A stretch of 36,461 nucleotides of DNA, from NCBI RefSeq assembly GCF_003846175.1, contig NZ_ML123048.1, positions 178,355-214,815 on the forward strand, given 5' to 3'. This document shows positions 6,986-15,930 of this stretch, in pieces (within the stretch, counting starts at the first letter, position 1; each line of letters opens with the position of its first letter). The notes beneath the pieces are model-generated. The model saw only the letters and a list, made by a program, of their open reading frames with translations, had not been told where the DNA came from and did not search any database. The stretch comes from Streptomyces sp. ADI95-17. GTDB taxonomy: Bacteria; Actinomycetota; Actinomycetes; Streptomycetales; Streptomycetaceae. The position numbers and the translations under genes were made by a program.

Positions 6986-8582
6986 GCGGTGGTCTCAGCC
7001 GCAGTTGCAGCATCGCTTCGAATCTCGCCTCCGGGTCGCCGAGATCTATGCCCGCGACCACGGCCAGCCGCTTGAGCCGGTAGCGGAAGGTGTTGGGGTG
7101 GATGTGTACGGCGGCAGCGGCGGCAGGCACATCGCCGAAGGTGCTCAGCCAGGCGTCCAGGGTGTCCGTGAGGGCCGTGTTGTGTTCGGCGTCGTAGGCG
7201 CGCAGCCGTATGACCGGGCCGTCCGGCAGATCGTCCTCGGCGGCCATCCGGTCCGTCAGCTCCTCCAGCAGCGAGGCGGCGTAGACGTCCGACAGCCGTG
7301 CGGCCCTGCGCTGGGTGCGGCCGGAGCCGAGGACCCGCAGCGCACGGTCCGCGTCGGTGCGCGAGCGGCGCAGCTCCACCGGGCGGGCGGCGAGCCGGCC
7401 GACGCCGATGACGGCGGGCACCCGGGCGCCGATCCGGCCGAGGAACGCCTCGGCCACCCGCAGCCCCTGCTCGTCCGAACCGGTGGGCAGGACCGCGTAG
7501 GTGACCCCGCCGATCGCCGCGGCGGCGGTGCGGGGGTGGATCGCGGCCAGGTGCAGGGTGAGGGCCTCGGCGACCCGGTGGCCGGCGGCCACCCGGTCCG
7601 GCGCGTACTGCTCGCCGGTCACCGAGAGCGCCAGTACGCAGGCGGGCTGCGCGGACAGGCCGAGCCGGACGGCGGCCTGCGGGGCGTGCGTGCCGCCCTC
7701 CAGGACGGTGGCGAGCAGGTCCGCGCGCAGCCGGCGTTCGGCGTCCTCGCCGGTGCGGCGGCGCAGCAGGTGCAGGGCGGCCACCTTCGCCGCCTCCTGG
7801 AGCGCCTGGGTGCGGTCCGCGCTCAGCGGTGCGTCGACCACGACCCAGATCGAGCCGAGGATCTCGCCGCCGGCGCGGACGGCGATCGCGACCCGGGGCT
7901 TGTCCGAGATGCCGTCGACAAAGACGGGTTCCTCCTTCCGGTAGAGGGCCTGGAAGGCGCCGCGTTCCTCCAGGGCGCGGAGTTTCTCGGCGGGCACCTG
8001 GCGGTCGAGAACGGTCGCGATCCTGTCCTCGTCGGCCTCGTCCTGCCTGCTGGAGAAGGCCAGCACCCGGCCGCCGCGGTCCTCCACGGTGACCGGGCCG
8101 TCCAGCAGTCCGGCCGTCGCGTTGGCCAGGGCGAACAGATCACCGGCGAGGGGTTCGGCGCCGTCGGCCTCGTCGGGGCCGCCCACCGTGCCCAGTTCGT
8201 CGACGGCGAGCAACGACCGCAGCAGCGCGGCCACCTGGGCCCAGGACGCTCCGGGCGTCAGGCCGAGCACGGTCACGCCGGTGCGGGCGGCCGCCTCGGA
8301 CACCGATCCGTACACCGGGACCGGGGACCGGACCACCACGGCCGCCGCGCCCAGCTTGGCCGCCCGGTCGACCAGGGCGGCCACCGGCCCGGCGCCGTAC
8401 ACACCGACGCCGAGCACCACCGCGCCGGGCAGCCGCGCCGGTTCGTCCAGGGGGTCCTGGATCAGCACCCCGGTGACGGTGCGGGCCGGGTCCGCCTCCC
8501 CGGCCAGCACTTCGATCAACGTCGATCCGAGATCGTTGAGGATCCGGCCGAGCACGGCCCGTGGCTGCTCCGTCATCTTCAC
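6978..8582 (-). CDS. PucR-family transcriptional regulator
   Basis: A 534-residue regulator. The N-terminal half (about 1-130) is the PucR ligand-sensing domain (GVLIQDPLDEPARLPGAVVLGVG and following); a GAF-like or degenerate GGDEF-like middle follows; the C-terminus holds the HTH_30 segment (about 490-525, VHIHPNTFRYRLKRL). PucR/CdaR proteins respond to purine catabolites, sugars acids or amino acids and often control neighbouring catabolic operons. The GTG at 8582 is followed two codons later by an ATG at 8576; neither has a strong ribosome site, so the start is uncertain by two codons. It follows the racemase gene on the same strand after a 112-base gap holding a long hairpin, so it may have its own promoter. 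It is the best candidate regulator of the D-amino acid operon upstream. Confidence 0.9.
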   Translation of the reverse strand: MKMTEQPRAVLGRILNDLGSTLIEVLAGEADPARTVTGVLIQDPLDEPARLPGAVVLGVGVYGAGPVAALVDRAAKLGAAAVVVRSPVPVYGSVSEAAARTGVTVLGLTPGASWAQVAALLRSLLAVDELGTVGGPDEADGAEPLAGDLFALANATAGLLDGPVTVEDRGGRVLAFSSRQDEADEDRIATVLDRQVPAEKLRALEERGAFQALYRKEEPVFVDGISDKPRVAIAVRAGGEILGSIWVVVDAPLSADRTQALQEAAKVAALHLLRRRTGEDAERRLRADLLATVLEGGTHAPQAAVRLGLSAQPACVLALSVTGEQYAPDRVAAGHRVAEALTLHLAAIHPRTAAAAIGGVTYAVLPTGSDEQGLRVAEAFLGRIGARVPAVIGVGRLAARPVELRRSRTDADRALRVLGSGRTQRRAARLSDVYAASLLEELTDRMAAEDDLPDGPVIRLRAYDAEHNTALTDTLDAWLSTFGDVPAAAAAVHIHPNTFRYRLKRLAVVAGIDLGDPEARFEAMLQLRLRPPHS

Positions 8583-8628
8583 AAGGTAGTTGACCGGAGA
8601 TCGTCCGCGACGGGGACGGCCGCCGCTC

Positions 8629-8690
8629 CGGACTCCCGGCCGGCCCGGGGTTCGCGCAGGCCGGGCATGGTGGGCGGGTCCGGGAGTCCG
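8629..8690 (-). terminator. Long inverted repeat after the racemase gene
   Basis: CGGACTCCCGG (8629-8639) and CCGGGAGTCCG (8680-8690) are perfect 11-base arms; the 40-base loop contains further C/G complementary blocks. It begins four bases beyond the stop codon of the racemase gene on the minus strand, so it probably ends the nine-gene transcript and separates it from the PucR gene. Confidence 0.55.
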
Positions 8691-8694
8691 CGGG

Positions 8695-9801
8695 TCACCG
8701 GCCGATCCATTCCGTCGACTCGGTCACCTCGGCCAGCTTCCCGGGGACCGGGGAGATTCCGATGCCGGGTCCGGTGGGCACGTCGAGATGGCCGTCGCGC
8801 AGGGTGAACGGCTCGGTGATGTCGGTCCGGTAGTACCGGTCGGAGGCGGAGGTGTCGCCGGGCAGGGTGAAGCCGGGGAGTGCGGCGAGGGCGACGTTGG
8901 CGGCGCGGCCGAGCCCGGTCTCCAGCATTCCGCCGCACCAGACGGGGACGCCGTTGGCGGCGCACACGTCGTGGATCCGCCGGGCCTCCAGATAGCCGCC
9001 GACCCGTCCCGGCTTGATGTTGACCACCGAGCAGGCGCCCATCGCGATGGCGTCGGCCGCCGAGCGGGCGGACACGACGGACTCGTCCAGGCAGATCGGG
9101 GTGCGCACCCGGCGGGCGAGTTCCGCGTGGCCCCGGATATCCTCCTCGTCCAGGGGCTGTTCGATGAGCAGCAGCCCGTACGGGTCGAGCCGGGCCAGCT
9201 GCGCGGCGTCGGCGAGGGTGTACGCGGTGTTGGCGTCCACCTGGAGCTGTACGTCGTCACCGAAGCGTTCCCGGACCGCGCGCACGGGTGCCACGTCCCA
9301 GCCGGGTTCGATCTTCAGCTTGATCCGGAGATAGCCCTCGCAGAGATAGCCGTCGACGGTGTCGAGCAGTGCGGGGATCGAGTCCATGATGCCCACGGAC
9401 ACCCCGGCCGGCACCCGCTCGGCCGTCGCCCCCAGCCACTGGCCCATCGACAGGTCATGGGCGCGCAGCCAGGCGTCGAGGACCGCCGTCTCCAGTGCGG
9501 CCTTGGCCATCCGGTGGCCCTTGAACGCGGCCAGTGCCGGGGCGACCGCCCACGGGTCGAGCGCCGGCAGGGCGGCGAGCGTGGGTACGAGATAGCTGCG
9601 CAGCACGTCCGCCGCGGCCGCGGTGTACTCCGAGGAGTACAGCGGATCGGCCATGGTGACGCATTCGCCGTAGCCCTCGTGGTCCTCGGTCTCGACCCTG
9701 ACCAGCAGGATCTCCCGGGTGTTCATCGTGGCGAACGAGGTCCGGAACGGTGCGACCAGCGGCATCGCGATCCGGCGCAGTTCCACACCTGTGAGCTTCA
9801 T
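8695..9801 (-). CDS. N-succinylamino acid racemase / o-succinylbenzoate synthase family (enolase superfamily)
   Basis: A 368-residue enolase-superfamily enzyme, the length I remember for the Amycolatopsis N-acylamino acid racemase. Catalytic and metal residues are all in place and at the same numbers: K161 and K163 in the KLK motif, D189 in QVDANTAY, E214 in LIEQPL, D239 in CLDES, K263 in VNIKPGRVGG; the GGMLETG block follows. Such proteins can be o-succinylbenzoate synthases for menaquinone or racemases of N-succinylamino acids. Here no menaquinone gene is present, while a GNAT acyltransferase and an M20 hydrolase are directly coupled upstream. That favours the racemase role: interconversion of N-succinyl-D- and N-succinyl-L-amino acids in the cytoplasm. 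The start ATG overlaps the GNAT stop (ATGA). Last gene of the operon. Confidence 0.92.
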   Translation of the reverse strand: MKLTGVELRRIAMPLVAPFRTSFATMNTREILLVRVETEDHEGYGECVTMADPLYSSEYTAAAADVLRSYLVPTLAALPALDPWAVAPALAAFKGHRMAKAALETAVLDAWLRAHDLSMGQWLGATAERVPAGVSVGIMDSIPALLDTVDGYLCEGYLRIKLKIEPGWDVAPVRAVRERFGDDVQLQVDANTAYTLADAAQLARLDPYGLLLIEQPLDEEDIRGHAELARRVRTPICLDESVVSARSAADAIAMGACSVVNIKPGRVGGYLEARRIHDVCAANGVPVWCGGMLETGLGRAANVALAALPGFTLPGDTSASDRYYRTDITEPFTLRDGHLDVPTGPGIGISPVPGKLAEVTESTEWIGR

Positions 9802-10655
9802 GCCTGACTCTCCTGACGTCTGTCGATCACGTACCAGCCGTCCCGGGTGAATCCGGTGACGGTGTGCCCCTCGGCCATCAGGCCGCCGAGTACCTCGCGC
9901 AGCGCGTGGCGCCATTCGCGGGCCAGGGGCGGGTCGGTCCGGCGCAGTTCCTCCGCCTCGGCGGGGATCCGGACCAGGACGGTGTCGCCGTCCCGGCGCC
10001 CGACGGCCGGGCGGCCGTCGGGTTTGGCGTCCAGGGCGACCACCGTGCGGGGGCCCGCGACGTCGGCGGTGACGGTGCGGGGGATGCCCGCGGCGGATCC
10101 GGCGGCGTGCTCGCCGGTCAGTTCCCAGCGGACCAGCAGCCGGTCGGTCTCGCTCCCGGCGTTGACCTCGTCCTGCATGGCGCCGTAGAAGTCGGCCAGG
10201 TACTCGCTCGGTTCCGCGCCCAGTTTGGTGAGGTTGAAGTAGGCGTTGCGGCTGATCAGCGGGTCGAAGGTCCAGGTGACGGTGGTGATGTCGCGGGCCA
10301 GTGCCCAGGCCCTCTGATGCTGCTTGACCGCGAAGCCGACGTTGCGGCCCCGGACGCTGTCGTCCACCCCGGCGATGTGCGAGTGCAGTCCGGCGCTGGC
10401 GAGGAAGCCCAGGCAGAAGCCGACCATCCGGCCGCCCCGGTCGACACCGACGACGTAGCTGCCGGAGTGCGCGAAGACCCGCAGCAACTCCGGGGTGATC
10501 AGCGGGTTTCCGGGATCGGGCCGCCAGATGCGGTCCAGCACCCGGCAGGCCTCGTGCATCTCGTCCAGCCCGTGCAGCTCCCTGAGGGTGACGCCCGCAC
10601 GCTGTGCGGTCAGCTCCGCTGCGGCCGTCGCGGCGGCCGTCGGCGTACCGCTCAT
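9798..10655 (-). CDS. GNAT-family acyltransferase (COG3375 type), probable D-amino acid N-succinyltransferase
   Basis: A 285-residue protein whose first 175 residues form a GNAT fold: acyl-CoA pyrophosphate loop RGRNVG at about 102-107, the beta-bulge strand TVTWTFDPL at about 125-133, and NAYFNLTKLGA at about 137-147, the pattern of COG3375 predicted acetyltransferases. The C-terminal 110 residues are family-specific. In Geobacillus kaustophilus a protein of this kind, encoded beside an N-succinylamino acid racemase and an M20 hydrolase, transfers succinate from succinyl-CoA to D-amino acids. The same trio is present here with ATGA overlaps on both sides, so that activity is inferred. Start ATG at 10655 overlaps the M20 stop codon. 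Confidence 0.88.
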   Translation of the reverse strand: MSGTPTAAATAAAELTAQRAGVTLRELHGLDEMHEACRVLDRIWRPDPGNPLITPELLRVFAHSGSYVVGVDRGGRMVGFCLGFLASAGLHSHIAGVDDSVRGRNVGFAVKQHQRAWALARDITTVTWTFDPLISRNAYFNLTKLGAEPSEYLADFYGAMQDEVNAGSETDRLLVRWELTGEHAAGSAAGIPRTVTADVAGPRTVVALDAKPDGRPAVGRRDGDTVLVRIPAEAEELRRTDPPLAREWRHALREVLGGLMAEGHTVTGFTRDGWYVIDRRQESQA

Positions 10656-11797
10656 GGTTCCACCCGGCCGGGGACGGCCGGCGGTCCGCTGCGCAGCGAG
10701 GCCACCAGGGCGGCGACGAGTGCCGTGCGGCGGGGCAGTTCGGCGACGACGACGTGTTCGTCGTCGGCGTGTGCCCCGCCGCCCACGGCCCCCAGGCCGT
10801 CGAGCGTGGGGGTGCCCACGCCGGCGGTGAGGTTGCCGTCGGAGGCGCCGCCGACGGCCACGCCGCGCAGCGGGCCGAAGCCGAGCTCCGCGTAGTGGCC
10901 GCGGGCCAGTTCGAACAGCTCGGCCGACGCGATGGCCGGCAGCGGCGGCCGGTTCGGGCCTCCGGAGAAGGTGAGCGAGGCGCCTTCGACCACCGGGGGG
11001 AGGCCGTGCACGGCGCGGTCGACCCGGTCCTGTTCGGCGGCCGTCGCCACGCGTACGTCGACCAGCAGCCGGGCCGTGTCGGGCACCGTGTTGCGGGTGG
11101 TGCCGGATGAGGCCACGGTCGGGGTGACCGTGGTGCCGGCCGCGGGATCGGCGAGGGCGGACAACGCGAGGACCTGGTGGGCGAGTTCGGTGGTGGTGTT
11201 GACGCCCCGGTGGGGTTCCAGACCGGCGTGGGCGGCGCGTCCGGCGATGGTCAGCTCGTAGCCGGACATGCCCTTGCGCGCGGTCTTCAGCGCGCCGCCC
11301 TCGCTCGCCTCCAGGACGAGCACGGCGCCGGTCCGCCGGGCCTCGTCCTCGATCAGGGTGCGTGAGGTCGGGGCGCCGATCTCCTCGTCCCCGGTGAGCA
11401 GGACCGAGACGCCGTCCAGGTCGTCGAGGACCGACAGGGCGTGGAACAGCTGCACCACACCGGCCTTCATGTCGAAGCAACCGGGTCCGGTGAGCCGCCC
11501 GCCGGCCACCTCGAAGGGGTGGCCGGCCAGGGAGCCCACCGGCCACACCGTGTCGAAGTGGCCGAGCAGCAGCACCCGGTCGCCGGAGCCGAAGCGCCAG
11601 CGCAGGCCGGGCCGCCCCGAGCCGTCGATCCACTCGGGTGCCGCACCCGTCAGCCGGGTGCCGAGGCCGGCGACGACGCGGGCGCAGTCGGTGACCGCGG
11701 CCAGGTCGTCGCTGGGCGACTCGGCGCGGACCAGCTCCTCGATGTCGGCCAGCAGGGCCGGCAGCCCTGCCTGGAGGGCGGTGACGATCGCGGTCAC
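10652..11797 (-). CDS. M20-family metallopeptidase, probable N-succinyl-L-amino acid desuccinylase
   Basis: A 381-residue M20 hydrolase resembling carboxypeptidase G2-type enzymes. Metal and catalytic residues are visible: H80 and D82 in LGHFDTVW, bridging D109 in GCFDMKAG, the E138/E139 pair in GDEEIG, E163 in LEASEG and H343 in GGGAHA; the dimerisation domain lies about 175-285. The GTG at 11797 is one base beyond the stop of the serine hydrolase gene and has AGGTGGG in front. In the known D-to-L amino acid pathway an M20 enzyme removes succinate only from the L-form, which drives the racemisation forward. That assignment is from context; a dipeptidase or carboxypeptidase is the alternative. 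Confidence 0.88.
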   Translation of the reverse strand: MTAIVTALQAGLPALLADIEELVRAESPSDDLAAVTDCARVVAGLGTRLTGAAPEWIDGSGRPGLRWRFGSGDRVLLLGHFDTVWPVGSLAGHPFEVAGGRLTGPGCFDMKAGVVQLFHALSVLDDLDGVSVLLTGDEEIGAPTSRTLIEDEARRTGAVLVLEASEGGALKTARKGMSGYELTIAGRAAHAGLEPHRGVNTTTELAHQVLALSALADPAAGTTVTPTVASSGTTRNTVPDTARLLVDVRVATAAEQDRVDRAVHGLPPVVEGASLTFSGGPNRPPLPAIASAELFELARGHYAELGFGPLRGVAVGGASDGNLTAGVGTPTLDGLGAVGGGAHADDEHVVVAELPRRTALVAALVASLRSGPPAVPGRVEP

Positions 11798-11798
11798 G

Positions 11799-13169
11799 TC
11801 AGCCCACCTTGGGCGTGGCTCGGCCACCGTGGTGGATGTACGGGGTGCCGTCGGCGAGTGTGTAGAAGACGACCGGGACCCAGAGCTCGAATCCGGGCCG
11901 CTGCACGACGAACAGCCCGGGCTCGACGGGGTGCATCTCGTACTCCTTCTCCGTGTCGGGGGCCAGTTCGGCCAGCGGTCCGGTGATCCGGTCCAGCATC
12001 ACCAGAGCGCCGTCCCGTTCCACGATCTCCACCCGGCTGGAGAGCCGCTGGTACACGCCGACGTAGTCGGCGGGGTCCACCGCCACCGGTTCCGCGGCGG
12101 GCTCGATGGTGGTGCGCATCGTCACCCCGGCCAGCTCCCGGACGATCTCGGCGTACAGGTCCCGGTAGAGGCTGGAGGTGTCGCCGCCGTTGGTGAGCAG
12201 GCAGATCGCCAGCTCGGCCTCGGGCAGCACCCGCAGGTAGGCGTTCTGTCCGATGGTGCCGCCGTCGTGTCCGTACACCCGGTGTCCGTCCCAGGTGTCG
12301 AGGAACCAGCCGAGCCCCCAGGCGTTGCCCAGGACGTGCGGGTCGGGGAGCTCGACCTGCGGGGTCTGCATGGCGGCGACGCCCTCGGCCGAGAGGATCT
12401 TGGTGCCGTCGGCGGTGACGCCGTTGTCGAGGTGCAGCCGGGCGAACTCCAGCACCTCGCGCGGCGTGGAGCAGATCAGCCCGGCCGGTCCGGCGGAGCG
12501 CATCAGCCCCCACATCGGGGCCTGCGCGGGCGGGCTCCCCAGGTGTCCGATGGCGGCGCGGAAGCGCAGCACCTCTTCCGGCAGGGTCGCGGTGTGCGTC
12601 AGGCCGAGCGGCCGGTACAGGCGTTCGCGCATCAGCTCGTCCCACTGGACGCCGGTGACGACCTCCAGCACTCGGCCGAGCAGGGTGAAGCCCGCGTTGC
12701 AGTACGACATGGTGGCGCCGAGCGGGTGGTTGGGGGTGGTGTCGCCCAGCAGCGCGACGTACTTCTCCAGGCAGTCGTCGCCCCGGCCGGTGTCGGTGAA
12801 GAGATCGCCGTCGATGCCGCTGGTGTGGGTCAGGAGGTGCCGGAGCGTCAGCCCCTCGTTCAACTCGTCGGTGGCGAGCCGCAGTTCGGGGAGTACGGAG
12901 GCGATGGGGGCGTCCAGTTCGAGGACACCCTCGTCGACCAGGGCCATGGCCACGGTGGTGGTCCAGACCTTGGAGATCGAGCCGATCTGGAAGAGGGTGT
13001 CGGTGGTCGCCCCGATCCCGGCCTCCGTGTTGGCCAGGCCGACGGCGGTCTCGGCGACCAGTTCGCCGCGGTGCAGGATGCCGAGCGAGGCGCCGGGCAC
13101 GGAGTGACGGGCGGCGAGTTCGGTGAGGCGGGTGGTCCAGCGGGCTGACAGCTCGGTGGTGTCGGTCAT
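11799..13169 (-). CDS. Class C beta-lactamase-fold serine hydrolase (possible D-aminopeptidase/esterase)
   Basis: A 456-residue serine hydrolase with the three motifs of the beta-lactamase/DD-peptidase class C fold: SxxK as S64-ISK67, YxN as Y156-C-N158, and H301-D-G303 in place of KTG. The hydrolase domain covers about 5-345; the last 110 residues form a beta-rich C-terminal domain such as those in D-stereospecific aminopeptidases and related esterases. There is no signal peptide, so it acts in the cytoplasm, unlike true beta-lactamases. Members include D-aminopeptidases and D-amino acid amidases; the placement between a peptidase and D-amino acid enzymes makes cleavage of peptides with D-residues attractive, but this is inference. 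GGAG lies about seven bases before the ATG. Confidence 0.87.
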   Translation of the reverse strand: MTDTTELSARWTTRLTELAARHSVPGASLGILHRGELVAETAVGLANTEAGIGATTDTLFQIGSISKVWTTTVAMALVDEGVLELDAPIASVLPELRLATDELNEGLTLRHLLTHTSGIDGDLFTDTGRGDDCLEKYVALLGDTTPNHPLGATMSYCNAGFTLLGRVLEVVTGVQWDELMRERLYRPLGLTHTATLPEEVLRFRAAIGHLGSPPAQAPMWGLMRSAGPAGLICSTPREVLEFARLHLDNGVTADGTKILSAEGVAAMQTPQVELPDPHVLGNAWGLGWFLDTWDGHRVYGHDGGTIGQNAYLRVLPEAELAICLLTNGGDTSSLYRDLYAEIVRELAGVTMRTTIEPAAEPVAVDPADYVGVYQRLSSRVEIVERDGALVMLDRITGPLAELAPDTEKEYEMHPVEPGLFVVQRPGFELWVPVVFYTLADGTPYIHHGGRATPKVG

Positions 13170-13192
13170 GTCGTGCTCCGATTCCGTTTCGT

Positions 13193-15109
13193 TCAGCGGT
13201 TGGTGTGCGTGGTGACCCATTCGATCAGCCTGCGGGAGTAGTCCTCCCGGTGCGAGGGCCGGCCGTCGAGGAGGAAGAGGTGCGAGCTGCCGGGGTAGAC
13301 GACCAGCCGGGCCGGTACGTCCCTGGTGCGCAGGGCGTGGAACCACTGTTCGGCCTGGCCGACCGGGCAGGTGTCGTCTGCGCCGCCGTGCAGGATCAGG
13401 GTGGGTGCGCGTACCGCGTCGGCGTGGCTGAGCGGTGAGAGTTCGGTCAGCCGGGCCGGGTCGCCGATCTCGTGCTCGGCGATCAGGTGTCCTTCTTCGG
13501 AGGTGCCGGCCATGCTCTTCAGATCGACCAGGACACCGCCCGGGACGACGGCGGCGAAGAGGTCGGTGCGGGCGGAGAGCCAGCAGGTCAGGTAGCCGCC
13601 GTAGCTGTAGCCGGTGAGCGCGATCCGGTCGGGGTCGACGAGCCCTTCGGCGACGAGGGCGGCGACGGACTGCAGGACGTCCTGTTCGTCCGTCTCGCCC
13701 CAGGCGCCCACCGCGCCCGTGTAGAAAGCCTCGCCGTAGCCGTCGCTGGCACGGACGTTCAGTGTGAGGATCGTCCAGCCCTGTGTGGCCAGTTCCTGGT
13801 GGTAGAGGTGGGCCGGGTCGGAGTGCGGGGCCCAGGCGTTGTGCGGGCCGCCGTGCACGTCCACCAGCAGCGGGCCGCCCGGGGGTGTGTCCGCGGCGCG
13901 GGTGATCATGCCGTGCACGACCGTGCCGTCCGCGATGCCGAACTCGCGTTCGGTGACCGGGTGGAGGGCGATCTCCGGAAGCGACCGGGCCATGTGGTCG
14001 GTGAGCCGCGCGGGCTGCTGCCCGGACGTCCAGTCGTCGAGGTCGAGCAGCACGACCTCGGCGAAGCGTGCCGCGTCGGAGACCACGACCGCCGCCCGTC
14101 CGGCCTTCGGGGCGACCGAGCAGCCGCTGACCCCGGTGCCGGCGGGCAGCGGGGAGGCGCTGATCCCGGCCGCGTCCACCCGGTACAGGCGGGTGGCTCC
14201 CCGGTCGCGGGCGCAGAACACGATGTCGTCGCCGTGGAACTGCGGCAGCGCGCCCGGGTAGCCGGGCCCGCCGGGCAGGACGTTGCGGTCCAGGGCCGCG
14301 CTCACCGGGGCCGGGGCGGAGCCGTCCAGCGGTTGCCGCAGCAGCTCCGAGTGGCCGACGCCGAACGTGGTGCGGCCGACGACGAGCAGCGCGGATCCGT
14401 CGGGGTACCAGCTCACCGGGCCGGCGAGACCGTCGGCGGGTCCGATCCGGCGGGGCTCGGGCGCCTCCGTCCCGACCTCCACGACGTGGGCGGCCGAGGG
14501 GCCGAACGCCGCCGAGTCCGGGCCGGTCTGCGCGGGGTAGGCGAGCCGGGTGCCGTCGGGCGACCAGCTCGGGGAGCCGACGTGCCGGTCTTCCCGGGTG
14601 AGCTGTACGACCTCGCCCGATTCCACGTCCACCACGAACAACTGCGTGCGGACCGAGCCGATCAGGCCCGCCCCGTCCGCCTTCCAGCCGAGGGCGTCGA
14701 TGACCACCGGGGCGCTGTCCGCGCGCCGGGTCTCGGGGGCGGCGAAGGCGATGCGCGTCCCGTCCGGGCTCCAGACCGGGACGCCCGCCCCGGCCGGGCA
14801 CCGGTCGGGGGTGGTGACCGGTACGGCCTCTCCCCCGTCGGCGGACAGCAGATGGAGCCGGCCGGCGCGCAGGAAGGCCAGTCGCGCCCCGTCCGGGGAC
14901 CAGCGTGGCGCGGTGTCCGCCGGGCCGTGGGTGAGGCGCCGGGCCGGGCCGCCCCCGGCGCGTACCTCCCAGATGGAGCGGATCACCCGGTCGTTCCCGG
15001 CGTCCTGTGTGGCCAGGGTGTAGGCGACGCGTTCGCCGTCGGGAGACAGCGCGGGGTCGGCGGGAATCTCGAACCGGTACAGGTCTTCGATCTTGAGCGG
15101 TCGGGTCAT
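13193..15109 (-). CDS. S9-family (prolyl oligopeptidase-like) peptidase
   Basis: A 638-residue cytoplasmic peptidase. Residues about 15-390 contain PD40/WD40-like propeller repeats (repeated WSPDG blades), and about 400-638 form the alpha/beta hydrolase catalytic domain. The nucleophile is S502 in GYSYGG, the acid D578 in HGGADD and the histidine H610 in SSHLF, in the spacing expected of acylaminoacyl-peptidase or dipeptidyl-peptidase-type S9 enzymes. The propeller limits substrates to short peptides, fitting the product of an oligopeptide importer. The start ATG at 15109 overlaps the ATPase stop codon by ATGA. The cleavage specificity cannot be read from sequence. Confidence 0.92.
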   Translation of the reverse strand: MTRPLKIEDLYRFEIPADPALSPDGERVAYTLATQDAGNDRVIRSIWEVRAGGGPARRLTHGPADTAPRWSPDGARLAFLRAGRLHLLSADGGEAVPVTTPDRCPAGAGVPVWSPDGTRIAFAAPETRRADSAPVVIDALGWKADGAGLIGSVRTQLFVVDVESGEVVQLTREDRHVGSPSWSPDGTRLAYPAQTGPDSAAFGPSAAHVVEVGTEAPEPRRIGPADGLAGPVSWYPDGSALLVVGRTTFGVGHSELLRQPLDGSAPAPVSAALDRNVLPGGPGYPGALPQFHGDDIVFCARDRGATRLYRVDAAGISASPLPAGTGVSGCSVAPKAGRAAVVVSDAARFAEVVLLDLDDWTSGQQPARLTDHMARSLPEIALHPVTEREFGIADGTVVHGMITRAADTPPGGPLLVDVHGGPHNAWAPHSDPAHLYHQELATQGWTILTLNVRASDGYGEAFYTGAVGAWGETDEQDVLQSVAALVAEGLVDPDRIALTGYSYGGYLTCWLSARTDLFAAVVPGGVLVDLKSMAGTSEEGHLIAEHEIGDPARLTELSPLSHADAVRAPTLILHGGADDTCPVGQAEQWFHALRTRDVPARLVVYPGSSHLFLLDGRPSHREDYSRRLIEWVTTHTNR

Positions 15110-15930
15110 GACGCCTCCTCGGCGAGGGCAAGGTCGGGTACGCAGGAGATGAGGTTGCGGGTCGTCGGGTGCTCCGGGTGGTCCAGCACCCGGTCGGTGG
15201 GGCCGCATTCGACCAGGTGCCCGCCGTCCAGGACGGCGACCTGGTCGCATAGGTAGCGGACGACCGCGAGGTTGTGGGAGATGAAGAGCATCGCGAAGCC
15301 GAGTTCGCGCTGGAGCCGGCGGAGCAGGTTGAGCACCGCGCCCTGGACCGACACGTCGAGGGCCGAGGTGATCTCGTCCGCGATCAGCACGGCGGGCCGG
15401 GCGGCCAGGGCCCTGGCCAGGGCGACCCGTTGGCGCTGGCCGCCGGAGAGCGCGTCCGGGGTGAGGGCGGCCCGTGCGGGGTCCATGCCGACGAGCTCAA
15501 GGTAGCGCGCCACCTCGGCGTCGCGTGCGGGACGGCGTTCACGGGCCGGGGCCCGCCGTCCGCTCCGCGCTCCGCTCCCCGTGCCGCTTCCGCTTCCGTT
15601 ACCGTTAACGCTTCCGCTTCCGCCGGACAGTGCCTCGGCCACGGACGCGCCGACGGTCATGCGGGGGTCGAGCGAGGCGTACGGGTTCTGGAACACCAGT
15701 TGTACGGGGCTGCGCCCGCGCAGGCGGGGAGCCTCGCTCCCGTCGATCAGTACCTGCCCCGACTGCTTCGGCGCCAGGCCGACGACGGCCTTGCCGAGGG
15801 TCGATTTCCCGGACCCGGAGCCGCCGACCAGCCCGGTGACCGTGCCTTCCGGCACCAGCAGGTCGACGTTGTCCACGGCGGTGAAGCGGCCGTAGCGGAC
15901 CGTGATCCCGCGCAGTTCGAGTGAGCTCAT
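15106..15930 (-). CDS. Oligopeptide ABC transporter ATP-binding protein (DppF/OppF-like) with Gly/Ser insert
   Basis: A 274-residue ATPase. Walker A GGSGSGKST is at 36-44, Q-loop Q81, signature LSGGQ at 161-165, Walker B VLIADE at 181-186 and the switch histidine H219. Between the Q-loop and the signature, residues about 102-137 form a glycine/serine/asparagine run followed by an arginine-rich stretch that interrupts the helical subdomain; relatives usually have helix there. The C-terminal oligopeptide-binding extension common in OppF is very short. It should pair with the ATPase half of the upstream fusion protein to drive peptide import. ATGA overlap at its start and at its end. Confidence 0.9.
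   Translation of the reverse strand: MSSLELRGITVRYGRFTAVDNVDLLVPEGTVTGLVGGSGSGKSTLGKAVVGLAPKQSGQVLIDGSEAPRLRGRSPVQLVFQNPYASLDPRMTVGASVAEALSGGSGSVNGNGSGSGTGSGARSGRRAPARERRPARDAEVARYLELVGMDPARAALTPDALSGGQRQRVALARALAARPAVLIADEITSALDVSVQGAVLNLLRRLQRELGFAMLFISHNLAVVRYLCDQVAVLDGGHLVECGPTDRVLDHPEHPTTRNLISCVPDLALAEEAS

Noticed and set aside
8695..9801. Menaquinone-pathway o-succinylbenzoate synthase as the main role
   Set aside because: The family allows it, but the coupled GNAT and M20 genes and the lack of any other menaquinone gene favour the racemase role.
11799..13169. Beta-lactam resistance gene
   Set aside because: There is no export signal, and the third motif is HDG with an extra C-terminal domain, which is more like D-aminopeptidases and esterases.
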